Positions 23,051 through 35,309 of a DNA stretch of 64,000 nucleotides are shown here, one piece after another. A program made the translations under genes and the position numbers. Each line of letters opens with the position of its first letter. Position 1 is the stretch's first letter. The notes beneath the pieces are model-generated. The model was not told the origin of the DNA. It was given only the letters and a program-made list of their open reading frames with translations, and searched no databases. This stretch comes from Acorus gramineus (taxonomy: Eukaryota; Streptophyta; Magnoliopsida; Acorales; Acoraceae): assembly GCA_030737835.1 (NCBI GenBank), contig CM060850.1:21757615-21821614 (forward strand), written 5' to 3'.

Positions 23051-26000
23051 TCACCAGCTGAAGCTGATGGACTCATAGTGCAGATTGTCTGCGAGACCAG
23101 ACGAACAGATGGTCGCAACTTCATGTCGCATCTCCGCCGGGCCGCTAGCCATCACTCCAACGCCCTCTTCCTTCATCTCCAACAGCATCTCTGAAACACC
23201 CAAAATCACAATAGGTTATTTTGAATTCAATATAACCAGTGATTTGCGCGCCACCCACCATGTTTGATAAGTGGCACCTTTCGAGTTAAAAAGTGTACTT
23301 AGAAATCACGTAACTGTGTCCACATTGAAAAAATCCAATGTCATACTCAATATTGGTGCACTAGATCCATGTGATGATTTTGACTACTAATCTCTCAAAT
23401 TTATCATGTGAGAATGCCACTAGTATTTTTCAATTTCATTGGAACTTCAACAGACCTGACCATCTGTTTAAGATTTCGAGCTTGCTTAAAAATCTATCAA
23501 AAGATTTTCATGGAAAAGGCTGTCAATTCTTTTTGGAAAAAGAGGTTTGTGAATTTATTTCCCATATGAAATAGATTTCAGGGTCATTTTCATTTTTAGC
23601 CCTGTTTCTTTAATTCTTTTTTTTTTCCTTTTTTTTTTAGTAGTCCTGATACAATGTGACGTCAATTTGATCAGAGTTTTACGTCTTTCAGTTAATGGTG
23701 ATGCAAAGTTAGTTTTGCAATTGAAATTGACATCAATTTTATTTAAAATTATACATGAAAAAAAAAGCCAGATGTGAAAATTGACCAATAACTTACTCCG
23801 GAGATCAGGCCTTGCCCCATAGTGCAAGGTGGTGGCCTGGACCAGGGACTGATGGGGGAGGCTCTCGAGCTCCCGGTCCGCGTCATAGAACCACGACCCC
23901 GGCGATGTTGTCGGCGTTGGCACGTCCATGTTTTGGATCTGGTTAGCCTCTCTACAATTCTTTCTCTTGTTCCACTGAACCGCCACTCCACTGGTCACAG
24001 CTATGCATGCACAAATGAATAGCAAGTTCAACAGAGCCCTCGACGAGCTTGAGTAGACATCGTTCGTGTTGTGGTCGATTGGGTATATATAGTAGCGGTA
24101 CGTGATGCCCAGGATCAATAGGAAGGCCACGAAGGACGACGATATGATGGCACCGAGCCAGAGCCAGGTGTTCGGCCCGAGCACGGGCGAGACTGGCGCG
24201 TCGGATGGGAGCGGCTTGAACCAGACGGTGCGGATGAGCTTCTGTTGGTCTGATTCGGGATTGGCCTTCTCTCTTGTGACGAAGGCCTCGACTTTGAGAG
24301 GGAGTAGTGATGTTTCGGACGGTGCGCCCGTGACGGGGAGGAGAAGGTCGAGCATGGTAAGGTCTAGGGAGTTCTTGAATGCGCAGATGAGGAGGATGTT
24401 CGGCGTCGGTGCGGTGCGGTTGTCGGCGGTGGTGCTTCTGAAGATGAATTCGCGGATGATGGAGATGAATGGGGTGATGCCGCTGCCCCCGCTGATCATC
24501 ACCAATGTGTCGTACCTGTGACACAAAACTTTGGGTGATTCTGCTTCTGTAAAATCAGTTTTCATGTTGATTGATTTTTTTGAAAAAGCTGATTGAGAGT
24601 AGCTTTTATGCATGCCTTGGGAAGGAAGCAGAGGTTGGGCCATATGGGCCCTCGACGGAGATGTCGAGACGATCGAGAGAGGGCGACGAGAGAGTCTGGT
24701 AGAGCTTTTGTGTCCAACTCCCTTCCTTTTTAATGACAATGCTGAGCCTCTCAGGCTCTAAGTTGCTATTGGATGTCACAGTGTATGGGTGCCACTGAAG
24801 CCTGGAAACACTAGGCACGTTCAGAAAGATTGTGCTCATAGGAGAATAACTAAAGCCTGCAAAGAAAACATGCCAGCACATGAGATGAATGTGAATGATC
24901 TTCCCAAGAATTTATTGGTATCAAATAGAAGACTAACCACGGCTCTTCGAGAAGTTGAGTTCGATAGCTTCGCAGGGTAGGAGCCTTGCTGAGACTAGTC
25001 TGACATTTTGTCGAGATTGCAAGAAGCGCAGATAGCGGTCTATGAGGAAGAGGTAGACGCCAGGGAGGATGTAGCAGAAGAAGTTGATCCCCACATGAAG
25101 CAAGTAGAAGAAGAGGAAGAGGAAGTAGAGCTGGTGAGAGTAGAAGAAGACCTCGAATGCCTTGCGCCGTATGCGAGGGATGGTTGTCACCCACATCACC
25201 AGCCCGAATAGCAGGGCAAGTTCCCCGGCGACGTTCGAAATGTCGGTGTGTGACCATTTTATCATCTATAGAAAAATGGGGAGGAACAAGATTTCTTTAT
25301 GCTGAATTGCACATGCCAAAGTAAATGAACTTGGCCTAATGAACAATGGGAATTTTAATATGCTCTCAGAGGTCTGGACTCTGGATTCAGGATTTGTGTT
25401 TTGCTTCCTATCAGTTTGTAGTTTGTTCTGACTGCTGATGTGCTCTGTTTTTTGTTATGTATTGTGATATAAGGGCTGTATAATTAGCTCACTTGGGGTA
25501 CCACATATTTTTAAAACATCACTAGTGGTTAGTTACATGGATGAAAATGTGTCTTTGAAAAAAAAATAAACATGACAAAAAAAAGTTTCTATTTTTTTTC
25601 TTCTGAGAAGTGTAAGAAGGAATTCACTTAAAATTGCTTTCCAAGAAGCTGATTTTTATTACATTCTGTTTGCTTCAAAAGCTGAAATCACATGGGACGT
25701 TTTAAAACAGGTTTGTGTTAAAGAGCTAAACCTCAAAAAGCTGTCCAAACTCTTTTGCAAACGACATATACTTTTGTGTAGTTGAAAGGCAGAAAAACAT
25801 AATTTCAAAACAGTTACACATACATACCTCTGCCATATGGTTAGTAACCGCCCAAAAGATGACGAAACAGACGCCGTGAGCAGCAAAGAAGGCGAGAACG
25901 ATGTGTCCGAGCCATATGTGGTATTTGATGCTCCCTTCAGAGGTGAGTCCGACCAGTGGAAGGAGCGACGATCCCCGCGTCACCGGAAAGAAGAGGAAGG

Positions 26001-26851
26001 CACAGCATATGTTCCCCATCAACGCGAACCGTAAACCAACATCCTCCAGCTTCATCATCCACCTGCAACAATAATAATCTTGTTGGATTAAGGGATGAAA
26101 TCCTGTCATGACTAGTCAGTCTTATATGTTAAACAACATATTATTTGAGACTGATAAGTCGTGATGGTATCAGAACGTCAACAGAATTAGTGCGATTCAC
26201 ATTTCGTAGGGCTGCTTCTTGGTGCGAAGGTTCTTAAAGCCATTGTTTATATAGGTCGCGAAAATCCAGATTATGAGAGCCAGGAACATCAGTGAAAAGG
26301 CCAGCTCTATAGCTGAAACAACTCCCAGAGGACCTTTCACAAGCACTGGTCTCCTCCATGTATCAAGATGGCTGTTCTTACGTTGGCTGCTGCCATTTAA
26401 AACCATGCAAAAAGAATATATAACATATGTTATACATGATGAATGAATAAGAAAAGCTGTGAAAGCTAGACACACACCTCTGGATTTTGCTGCTTTTCTT
26501 TCCCAGGTGAAGATAGAGACACCCCACAACAGAAATGAAGAGGATTGGAAATGTGAACACTAGGAGCCTAAGTCCTTTATACATAGATTGGGATGGCTAA
26601 GTCAGTATTTTCATACAGAACAATTATGTGTTATCTTTGGCATGTATATTGGAAGTGCTTCATATATATACACATATACCTTGGGTTCCGAAATAGGTAG
26701 AATCGGTGGCTGATCGGAGTTTGGGCTGCCAATTCAACCTGTACGTGTTGGTTGGCAACATGACCCATAAGAACATCCACCCCGCAAAAACAAGACCCAT
26801 CAACACCTTCATCGCATTGCGCATGGTTACCTTGGACTGCAGCAACTCCAT
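23051..26851 (-). CDS. FRO: Ferric-chelate reductase/oxidase (FRO family), copy 2, intact, 8 exons
   Basis: Exons (minus): 26680-26851, 26478-26574, 26201-26386, 25828-26062, 24938-25265, 24616-24856, 23797-24515, 23051-23190. Together they give 2118 nt, 705 codons plus TGA, with every phase consistent; AtFRO2 is of similar length. The product should be a plasma-membrane flavocytochrome moving electrons from cytosolic NADPH via FAD and two haems to Fe(III)-chelates. Visible: N-terminal membrane segment (12-32), haem-ligand histidines H200/H214 and H274/H287, FAD motif HPYT (362-365), GPYGP (409-413), NADPH-binding GGSGITPF (429-436), a late pair of hydrophobic segments in exon 7, and C-terminal ESISFSW. 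The ATG at 26851 is shared with copy 1 and is followed by a hydrophobic helix. Oddity: intron 6 has a GC donor (AAG|GCATGC). Confidence 0.93.
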
Positions 26852-26919
26852 CTCTCTCTCTCTCTCTCTCTGAATACTCTTCCTTGGGATTGTAGATTTG
26901 GATGAACTTTGAGTGTTGT

Positions 26920-26927
26920 TATTTATA
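26920..26927 (-). promoter_or_regulatory. Probable TATA box of FRO copy 2
   Basis: TATAAATA on the minus strand about 70 bp before the ATG, followed by a GA-rich leader (CT repeat at 26851-26870 on the plus strand). The matching position in copy 1 is mutated. Transcription start not determined. Confidence 0.65.
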
Positions 26928-27225
26928 GAGGCTTGAATGTCAAGAGGCCCGGAATAGCGGGCCATGTGGAGGTCGATAATAATTAATGCTTGCCACCTCA
27001 ACACAATAACTGAAATTGAATGAATTAGCTCACAAATAATTACTTATGTTTACATCTTCTTCAAAGTTTCCGGTTCATTGATTCTGACACCTTCCATTAT
27101 TGTAATATCAAAATTCCATATCTACTCAATTAATTTATATATAACATGTACGAGATCGATGATACACTTAATTTTAATGATTATCATTTTAATTCTAATT
27201 TTCTCGTCCATTTGACACTCAATGC

Positions 27226-27623
27226 TAGCCCCCGATTGGATGCAGATATGAGGCAAAATAAGCATGAATAGGGGGGGGAAACATGTTTATTTAAGGGGTA
27301 TAAACTAATATTACAATGCCAGTATAAACAAATATAAGCCAGTATAATAATTCTAAGATCCCTTGGTGTAGGCTTGCACCACCTTATCCATGCTTATAAA
27401 ATGACATTTAGAAAATATAAACTCCATATCCACCATTAGTGCTTCACTTATTCTTAATCTATTCCAGGTTAAACAAACAACAAATACTACTTATCATATT
27501 TTTCAATTAGAATAATTGAAAACACAAACAAACAGAAAATCTTTTATTTATATAGAATTGCTATTTTTACTGACATATTTATCTATCTAGAATAACCTAA
27601 TTATTTCATCCAAGCGGGGGCTA
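27226..27623. mobile_element. MITE with TAGCCCCCG terminal inverted repeats
   Basis: Left end TAGCCCCCGATTGGATG, right end (reverse complement) TAGCCCCCGCTTGGATG. About 398 bp, AT-rich, no coding frame. The target duplication is too short to assign a superfamily. It lies upstream of FRO copy 2. Confidence 0.68.
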
Positions 27624-29553
27624 AAGTTTTTAATTTTGTACATACTTCGTGTACTAATAATTAGAATTCATTTAAAAATAATTTAATTATTTATGTATTT
27701 TTATCGTATTTATTTATTCCGTATGATTTGAAAATACATGATACCATATCTAACATATTGAACAAAATTCATAGAATTTGTCCAATTTTGTATCTATGCA
27801 TATAAACAAAAATATATTGTGTTTTGCGTAAACATGATTTTTATAAATAATGCATGAATTTATAGTGTTGGAAGGCATGAAGCGCGTCGGCTGTGAAGGG
27901 CACGCAGCACAAGCAGGTCAACTCTCCTGTGGCCACAAGTTGACTCTATATCACTTTTGTCAACGCTCTTGTCACTTCACCATCCCTCCTTTTTTTATTT
28001 TTCTTCTTTAAATTTTCAGTTTCTGGTATAAAAATTGAGGACGATCATGTACACGTGTTGTCTTATTCAGCACTTGAAGGCAAGTTTCATGCAGCCCCCC
28101 ATGAAACGTGGAGCTCCACTTTGTATGACTGTAAGGCCTGCAAGCAAGGGCTGGGTTTCCTGGAATTCAAGAAACACAGAAAAAGGATGTATAGGTGCCA
28201 GAGACATGTAAAATATTTGCCAGATCAGAGGCATGTAAATTGTTTAAAAACATATATATGCACAGTTCCCTCTATTTATGCTGCTAGAAAAAGTTACCAC
28301 CATGAATATCAATCTCCAACAATCAAATTGAACTACCTTATGGTTAGGGGCGTAACCAGGATTGTAGTTAATTAAGCGGGCAGCTTCAAATATACTATTA
28401 TCTATTTAATTATTTTATTGGATATTGTTTTACTTAATTAATTTCAATACAATCCGAAAGAGGAGTGCAACTTAAACGGATTGAATCTTTACTCAACCTG
28501 ATATTTGGACATGTGTGGAATGGGGTTTTGGCGTTCGGATTCAATCCGAACCTGAATCTAATTCAAGTTGCGTTTGGGTTGTAGATTCAGATAACCCAGA
28601 CCAACCAGGACTCAAAATAAGGAGTGATAAATTTACATGTTCTAAGTTAAATTTAATTGTTTAACTTGTGAGATAAAATTTGAATTATCCAATATTGCTT
28701 GGGTTGAGTTTGGTTTGAATTCCTCTAACTTCATATTGGATTCAAATTGAGCTCTAACCTCCCAACCTAGCCAAGTTGCATCTCAAATCCTAGAACATGA
28801 AATCAAATTTTTATAAATATATATTGCTTGAAAAGAATGATTATAGAATGTCATTCAAATTAGAATTTTTTTCTGTTTGGTTGTGACTTATCTAAGAAAG
28901 CTGAGTTCTATAAAAGAAGAGAGAGAATTCTAATACCATGGACCCGAGGAATTATATAGAGAATGTAAGATATTGAAAAATTAAAAAAAAAAACTTTTAT
29001 TCATATAATAATCAGGTACTAAACTACTCCTAACATTATTCAATCACACTAATTGTTTTATTCAAAAATTCAAGCAGCGGCTTGAGCCCTCCCTTGCCCC
29101 TTAGTGCCTCGTCCCTTGCATATGGTCCCCAAGGGCTTTAGCTGTGTGTGGTCACGGACTCCGACTTTAAAGGGGTTTCCTAGGTTCCATCCTTAGTGAT
29201 GAAGGAGAGGATAAAAAATGGTAGATTTCAACCCTAGTTGGCTGGTTGTGGTGGGCTCGACCCACATTATCTTCTAGACCTATGTGGCTATGAGTCATGT
29301 AATAGGCATAGATAGCATTGTCAATGTACATATGTTAGAACCGTGTCACCCTGTCTGGGTCTTTGCAGCAAAAAAAAAATAAAAAATAAAATAAAATAAA
29401 TAAATTGAACTACCATATGTGCTGATATTGGTTGGTATTAGAAATTGTAAATACAGAGAGTAAGGATTCCTTAATATCCGCATTTAATCCTAAATCATTT
29501 GGTTACGGTTATTAATATGTGGATTTTGATGGCTATTTTTTTAGATAATTGAT
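27624..29553. other. Intergenic; possible retroposon tail, no gene
   Basis: AT-rich. An A-rich tail of AATAAA-type units at 29368-29405 follows a less AT-rich 300-bp patch starting near 29070 and could mark the 3' end of a LINE or SINE insertion, but no RT domain or Pol III boxes are recognisable. An open frame at 28055-28375 has no recognisable domain. Confidence 0.4.
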
Positions 29554-30614
29554 TATGGAGGTAAAAATTTTCACCGCGACACGTGTCATGTCAGGCCTAA
29601 CGTGTCACACCGAGACAGATATGAGCCGCCTGTGGGACCCACGAATCTGAATCCGAATCCTTAGTCATGATGACACTCCTGAATGTGTCGACACGACTAA
29701 ATCCATGGTTTAGTGAGACAGTCAGGCAACTCACAAAAGAATACCACCGCGAGTAGTCTAAGGCACGACCAGACAAGAGGTCTGATCGGGCGACCTTACT
29801 CCTCGAAGACGAGTAGTTTAAGGCACGACTAGACATGAGGTATGATTAGTCGACCTTAATCCTCGCAAAACGAGCAGTCTAAGGCACGACCAGACAAGAG
29901 GTCTGGTCGGGTGACCTTACTACTCGAGGACGAGCAGTCTAAGGCACGATCAGACACGGGGTCTGGTCGGTCGACCTTACTCCTCGAAGACGAGTAGTTT
30001 AAGGCACGACTAGACATGAGGTATGATTAGTCGACCTTAATCCTCGCAAAACGAGCAGTCTAAGGCACAACCAGACAAGAGGTCTAGTCGGGCGACCTTA
30101 CTACTCGAGGACGAGCAGTCTAAGGCACGATCAGACACGAGGTCTGGTCGGTCGACCTTACTCCTTGCAGACATACTATGAAACGTACGGGCAAGCATAT
30201 CAAGAGACCTCGAGCAGAATGGAGAAACGGTCAGAAGACCACTAACGCCTGTAACTACCAAGTTGACATTTAAGGCCCACTATCAGCAAAACGTGAGTAA
30301 TAAAGGGCCGACGTGGAGCATAAACACTAGGGACGTTTCCCTGGAAAAAAGCCCACTAACCACTTAGTGGCAAGGCGGTTACAAGGGTAATAAAGGAACT
30401 ACGTGTGACTTGATCCCAAGGAATACGTAGGCAGTCTATAAAGAGGTCGCACGATGGCACTCTAAATGCACAGTCAAACGCAGCCAGTCATTGAGTCATT
30501 TCTACACATCTAGTCAGACAATCCCAGTCAAATACAGCCAAAAAATTCATATAGTTTAAGTTCATTTCCTAAAAGATTTACAAATTTAACTGAAGGGGGA
30601 AAATATCCACCTCA
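29554..30614 (+). repeat. 5' LTR of the gypsy element
   Basis: 1061 bp against 880 bp for the 3' LTR. The 181-bp excess equals three units of the internal 60-bp array. A TATA-like TATAAAG lies at 30437-30443, in the unique part after the array. Confidence 0.9.
29749..30168 (+). repeat. 60-bp hairpin tandem array in the 5' LTR (seven units)
   Basis: Each unit has the frame AGTCTAAGGCACGA...GACCTTACTCCTCG around an inverted repeat, clearest as CGACCAGAC/GTCTGGTCG in some units. Units fall into types A (ACAAGAGG), B (ACATGAGGTATGATTAG), C (ACAAGAGG with GGTCGGG) and D (ATCAGACAC). The order here is A-B-C-D-B-C-D, so a 180-bp B-C-D block is duplicated. Confidence 0.85.
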
Positions 30615-30674
30615 GTTTGGCACCGTCTGTGGGATACTAAAACAGAAAGCCAATGTCCACAATGTCAGATCCTA

Positions 30675-32338
30675 GTGACACCAATACAGAAGGATGACAG
30701 GAAAAGAAACGTTCTCCCATCCGATGCTTCCACTGATGGCTCACCGGGGACCTTGGTGAGTCAAGTCCAGGACCTCAGGCAGGCAATGGAGTCCACACAA
30801 GAAACTCTATTTGCCCGTCTACAGGGGTCGATGCAGCAGATGATCGAAGCCTCGATGCAACAGTTCTATACGAACGTGCATCAACATCAGCCAGTTAAGG
30901 AGGGAATTTGGCCACCACCTCCTGTGCTGCCCAACCCCCCAGCCGTCAATGCTGAAGGATCGGAGGGGAGTACCTCTTCTTCCAATCAAAGGTAGCGGTC
31001 CCGTCGGCGTTCGCGCACTCCTCGAGCGGGTGGACAGCCTCATGAAGAACAGAGGCGCGGACGTTCACCTCATGAAGAATGCTCCGCCCGACGGGAGGCT
31101 TAACGGAGGCAAACACACCAAGAGCGATCGGCCTTACGTGAAGTATCGGAAGGACATCAGCATGACTCTCCACCCTGCCAGCGAACCGGGGGAGCAGTCG
31201 TGCAGCCTCGTTACACCTTGCGCTTTGAGGTACAGCGTGTTCCAAGTCGTGAGATGGTGGAGCAAGCAATACAGGGATTTGCCTTCCCGTTTTGTGCGGA
31301 CATTCTCAGAGAACGACTTCTCCGGAAGTTCGTTCAACCCAAATTCAAGCTATACAACGGTACGACGGATCCCTACGATCATATCTTGGCGTTCCGTCAT
31401 TCGATGGCGTTGTATGAGCTCTATGATGGGCTTATGTGCCGTTTCTTCCCCTCCAGCCTGGAAGGGGCCGCGCTGACTTGGTTCCACCTCCTTCCGTCTG
31501 CGACAATCAGAACTTTCAAAGAGATTGGTACCATGTTTGCCGAACACTTCATCTGTAGCAAGCGGAGGTAGAAGGATCTCGGCAATCTCATGAAGATCCA
31601 AATGCAATCAGGGGAAACAATTCGGCAGTATGTCGATTGTTTCCGCATCCTGAAGTTTGAAGTAGAAAACTACAATGAGGGCGCTGCAATAATGGCTTTT
31701 CGGAACGGCCTCAAGGAGTCGCTTATTAAGCGCACTCCTTCCGACTTACATAATTTGATGGGGCGTGCTGAAAAGTACGCCAAGGTGAAAGAAGAATCCA
31801 AGATCCTTAAGCAGACGGTGGCTGCTCCCCGGTCTTCGCCAACGGCCGCCACCTCTTCACCAGCAACAAAACGCCCGCAGGAGCCGCGTCAGAAGGACCA
31901 GCGGGGCGAGAAGGGCAAGAAGCCTGGTGCCTCAACTAACGAAGTGCAAGAAGGATGGGAGATGTTCTTCAAGATTCCTCCGTCGCAGATTCTGTCCAAA
32001 ATCCATGGGGGGCGTGGATCAAATGGCCTGCACCCATGAGAAGTGACGAGTCAAAGTGGGATCAAACTCTCTGTTGCAACTACCACAAGAGCGTGGGTCA
32101 TACTATCGACCAATGCTGTATCCTCCGGGGGTACTTGGAAAACCAGGTTCGAAAGGGGCACCAGAAGGAATATGTTCCTATCGAGAAGACCCTAGCTCCC
32201 GGTGAGCAACATGTGACAAATATTGACGCCAACACTTCGGCGGGGTCATTGACGTCATCTTCGAGGGCATACCACATTTTGTCACGCCGAAGAGCACTCG
32301 ACAAGATTCGAGGAAGATGCAGGTCTCCTTCAAGATGA
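30675..32338 (+). pseudogene. gypsy gag (several stops and a frameshift)
   Basis: Gag would form the particle. One frame runs from 30675 with a Gln-rich coiled segment, an Arg/Ser stretch, and the retrotransposon gag core (FKLYNGTTDPYDHI, LEGAALTWFHLLP, TFKEIGTMFAEHF, Q-S-G-E-T-I-R-Q-Y). Stops interrupt it at 30993-30995, 31101-31103 and 31569-31571. Near 32030 the reading moves to another frame, giving a Tat-type zinc-knuckle-like motif (C-N-Y-H-K-S-V-G-H-T-I-D-Q-C). Confidence 0.85.
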
Positions 32339-32928
32339 TGCAGATTGACCAAGAGCCAAAGCTGGTCGTGAAGAGATTGAGAAGTGGTGATGAAGGGGCC
32401 GTCACTTTCTCTGACGCCGACCTAGAAGGAGTCCAGGCCCCGCACTCGTATGCGCTGGTAATCACTCTGCGTATCTCTAATTTTGACATTAAAAGGATTC
32501 TTGTTGATACAGGAAGCTCGGCCTACATCCTCTTCATGAAACCCTTTCTTCGGATGGGGTTAAAAGCCGTTGATCTCACCCCAACGAAGGACCCTCGGGT
32601 TGCATTCAACGGAGCACGAGTCGTCCTGGCCAGACGTATTACATTACTAGTCCGAGCAGGGAATCAGACCACTATGACGGAGTTCACCGTCATGGACCTC
32701 CCGTCTCCATACAACGCTATCATCAGACGCACCTGGCTGGCAATGATGAAGGCGATTCCGTCCACTTACCACCAACGGCTCTGTTTCCCCACAGCCGAGG
32801 GGATAATGGAGATTCGAGGAGACCAAGTTGCCACGAAGCGTTGCTACGTGGCGGTGATGGCAGGGAAGTCGGCCCTACCCGAGTTCGAGGAGCAGCCTGA
32901 GGATGGAGAGATTCATCCAAAAAGGTAG
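32317..32928 (+). pseudogene. gypsy aspartic protease
   Basis: Open for 203 codons. The retropepsin signature ILVDTGSSAYIL sits near residue 60-70, followed by the usual Tat-type downstream block ending in P-S-P-Y-N-A-I-I. It would cut the polyprotein. The frame itself is intact, but gag and RT on either side are not in phase with it. Confidence 0.85.
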
Positions 32929-33022
32929 CAATTACTTCAGGACCGAGTCAAGGTCGATGAGCGCCAGCCCGGTCCCGAAGACAGGGTTCTTGAAGACCTC
33001 GAACAGGTTCCGATAGATCCAC

Positions 33023-34492
33023 TTGACCCTGAGAAATACTTTTTCATCAGGAGTTTACTCTCGTTTACTCTCTGCAGAAGAGAGAAAGGCAATACTTGAC
33101 CTCCTTGTTGAGAACAAAGACATCTTCGCTTGGAAACCTCAAGACATGCCAGGGATCGACTCCGAGGTAGCAAGTCATCGATTGTTCATTTCGCCCACCA
33201 TCCGTCCAGTCCGACAGAAGCAGTGATGAATGGCCACAGTACATGCATAAGTGGTACGAGATGAGGTGAACAAACTCTTAGTCGTCGGATTCATCCGCGA
33301 AGTGTGACACCCTGAGTGGCTTGCCAACACCATGCTGGTTCCCAAGAAGAACAAGAAGTGGCGGGTTTGCGTGGACTTCACCGACCTGAACAGCACATGT
33401 CCGAAGGACAGCTTCCCACTTCCAAAGATTGACCAGCTGGTGGACCCCTAATCGGGTAATGAACTAATGAGTTTTATGGATGTTTATTCAGGCTATCACA
33501 AAATCCCGATGTATGAGCCCGACCAGGAGAAAATAGCATTCATAACTCCTACTGGCATTTATTGCTATAAAGTAATACCGTTCGGATTAAAGAACACTGG
33601 GGCCACTTATCAGAGGCTAGTGACTGAGGTCTTCCAACGCCAGATTGACAAGACTAAGGAAGTCTACATCGATGACATGATGGTCAAAAGTGAGCACCGA
33701 GTTGACCACTTGGCCCACTTGGAGGAAGTCTTCGCTATGTTGCGTAAGTACCGCCTGAAATTGAACGCAATGAAATGCTCCCTTTGGAGTCACCTTAGGC
33801 AAGTTTTTGGGGTATATGACGATTTGGGGTATCTGACGATGCAACGAGGAATCGAAGTCAATCCTGATCAGATCAAGGCGATAATGGAGATGGAGCCTCC
33901 ACGAAACAAAAAGGAGGTGCAGAAACTAGCAGGGAGGTTGGCCGCTCTCAACCAATTCATCTCCAAAGCCACCGATTGATGCCAGCCATTCTTCCAACTG
34001 CTGCGAAAAGCTTAGAGGTTCAAATGGACGCCAGAATGCCAAAAGGCAATCAAGGAAATCAAAAAGTACCTTAGCACGCCGCCACTTCTGGTAAGCCCTT
34101 CCTTAGGAAATATCCTGCTCCTTTACATTGTAGCCTCCGAGCATGCTGTTAGCTCTGCGCTACTGAAGGACATTGATCGGGGGTAGAGGGTAATCTACTA
34201 TGCAAGTAAGGCGCTCAGCGGGACAGAAACTAGGTATTCCCGCATCGAAAAACTTGTGTTTGCCTTGCTCATTTTTGCCCAAAAGCTGTGCCATTACTTT
34301 CAAGCCCATACGATCCATGTCATCACCGACTCGCCTCTCAAAGTTGTGTTACAGAAGGCGGATATCGCAGGACGGTTGCTTAAATGGGAAGTGGAACTTT
34401 CAGCTTTTGATATCCACTACCAGCCCAAGAATGCAATCAAAGGACAGGTGGTTGTAGACATTATCGCCGACCTTACATCAGCAGAGAAATAG
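33023..34492 (+). pseudogene. gypsy reverse transcriptase and first RNase H
   Basis: One frame with several stops (for example TGA 33224-33226 and TAA 33449-33451). RT landmarks are WRVCVDFTDLN, PKDSFPLPKID, FMDVYSGYHKI, YKVIPFGLKNTGATYQR and the catalytic box V-Y-I-D-D near 33665. The RNase H-like part follows (Y-Y-A-S-K-A-L-S-G, F-Q-A-H-T-I-H-V-I-T-D, ending A-D-L-T). The polymerase copies element RNA to cDNA; the stops make this copy dead. Confidence 0.88.
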
Positions 34493-34535
34493 GTCTGCGC
34501 TGTCTCCAACTACAGACCAATTTCTTGGACACTCC

Positions 34536-35309
34536 ATGTCGATGGGGCTCCAAAAAAAAGGGTCAGGAGCAGGGCTGATCTTACGCAGTGAAGATGGATT
34601 CCTGTTTGAGCATGCGATCAAGCTTGGGTTCAAGGCTTCTAACAACGAAGCTGAATACGAGGCTCTCATTGCGGGCTTGGAATTCACAGTAGATCTCGCC
34701 GTCCGTAAACTGGCGATCTATAGCAACTCTCAGCTCGTGGTATGTCAAAGCACTAGAGAATATCAAACGAAGGACGATCGTATGGTGGCTTACCAGGGCT
34801 ACGCACGTACTCTGCTCGCACAAATTGGTGATTGGGAAATCCACGCAATCGATCGTGAGCAGAATACTCAAGCTGATGCCTTGGCAAATTTGGCGAGTGC
34901 GCTAGAAGAAGAACCATCCCAGAAAATTCAGGTCGAGTTCTTAGGGGAACCGAGCATCACCCACCTGGAGCAGGTTATGGTGGTGGAGTCGGAAACCCAG
35001 GAGACGACTTGGATGGATCCCATCCTGTCTTACCTGAAAAATGACTTCCTCCCAGCAGACAAAGAGGAAGCCAGGAAAGTCAAGAGCCGATCCGCTCAAT
35101 TTTTGATATCTGATCAAGGCGTACTGTACAAGCAAAGCTTTAAAGGTCCACTCCTCAGATGCATCGCTCTCGAGGAGGCCAAGGAGGTGTTGGAAGAGAT
35201 GCATTGGGGAATATGCGGGAGCCATACGGCCTCAAGGTCCTTGGTGAGACACGTATTGACTGCCGAATATTTCTGGCGACCCTCGCAAAAGATTCGCTCG
35301 ACCTGGTGA
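34536..35309 (+). pseudogene. gypsy second (archaeal-type) RNase H and start of integrase
   Basis: A 257-codon open frame. It starts with a second RNase H fold (GAGLILRSEDG, NNEAEYEALIAGLE, A-I-Y-S-N-S-Q-L-V, Q-N-T-Q-A-D-A-L-A-N-L-A), independent of the one at the end of RT. An additional RNase H of this type is known from Tat-lineage elements. The end (LRCIALEEA, HWGICGSHTA) is the integrase zinc-binding N-terminus, after which the frame shifts. One catalytic-type Asp appears as Asn in I-Y-S-N-S. Confidence 0.85.

Noticed and set aside
24605..24620. AT-AC (U12-type) intron at copy 2 intron 6, suggested by an AT after GC at the exon end
   Set aside because: The acceptor is a normal CAG and no U12 donor consensus is present. 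Alignment with copy 1 places the junction at AAG|GC instead.
28055..28375. 106-codon plus frame between FRO copy 2 and the gypsy element
   Set aside because: No recognisable domain or conserved motif, no paired exon, no repeat context; not enough to call a gene.
29749..30168. Regular 60-bp repeats that could be mistaken for a CRISPR-like array
   Set aside because: Units are contiguous without unique spacers, lie inside an LTR, and the genome is a plant.
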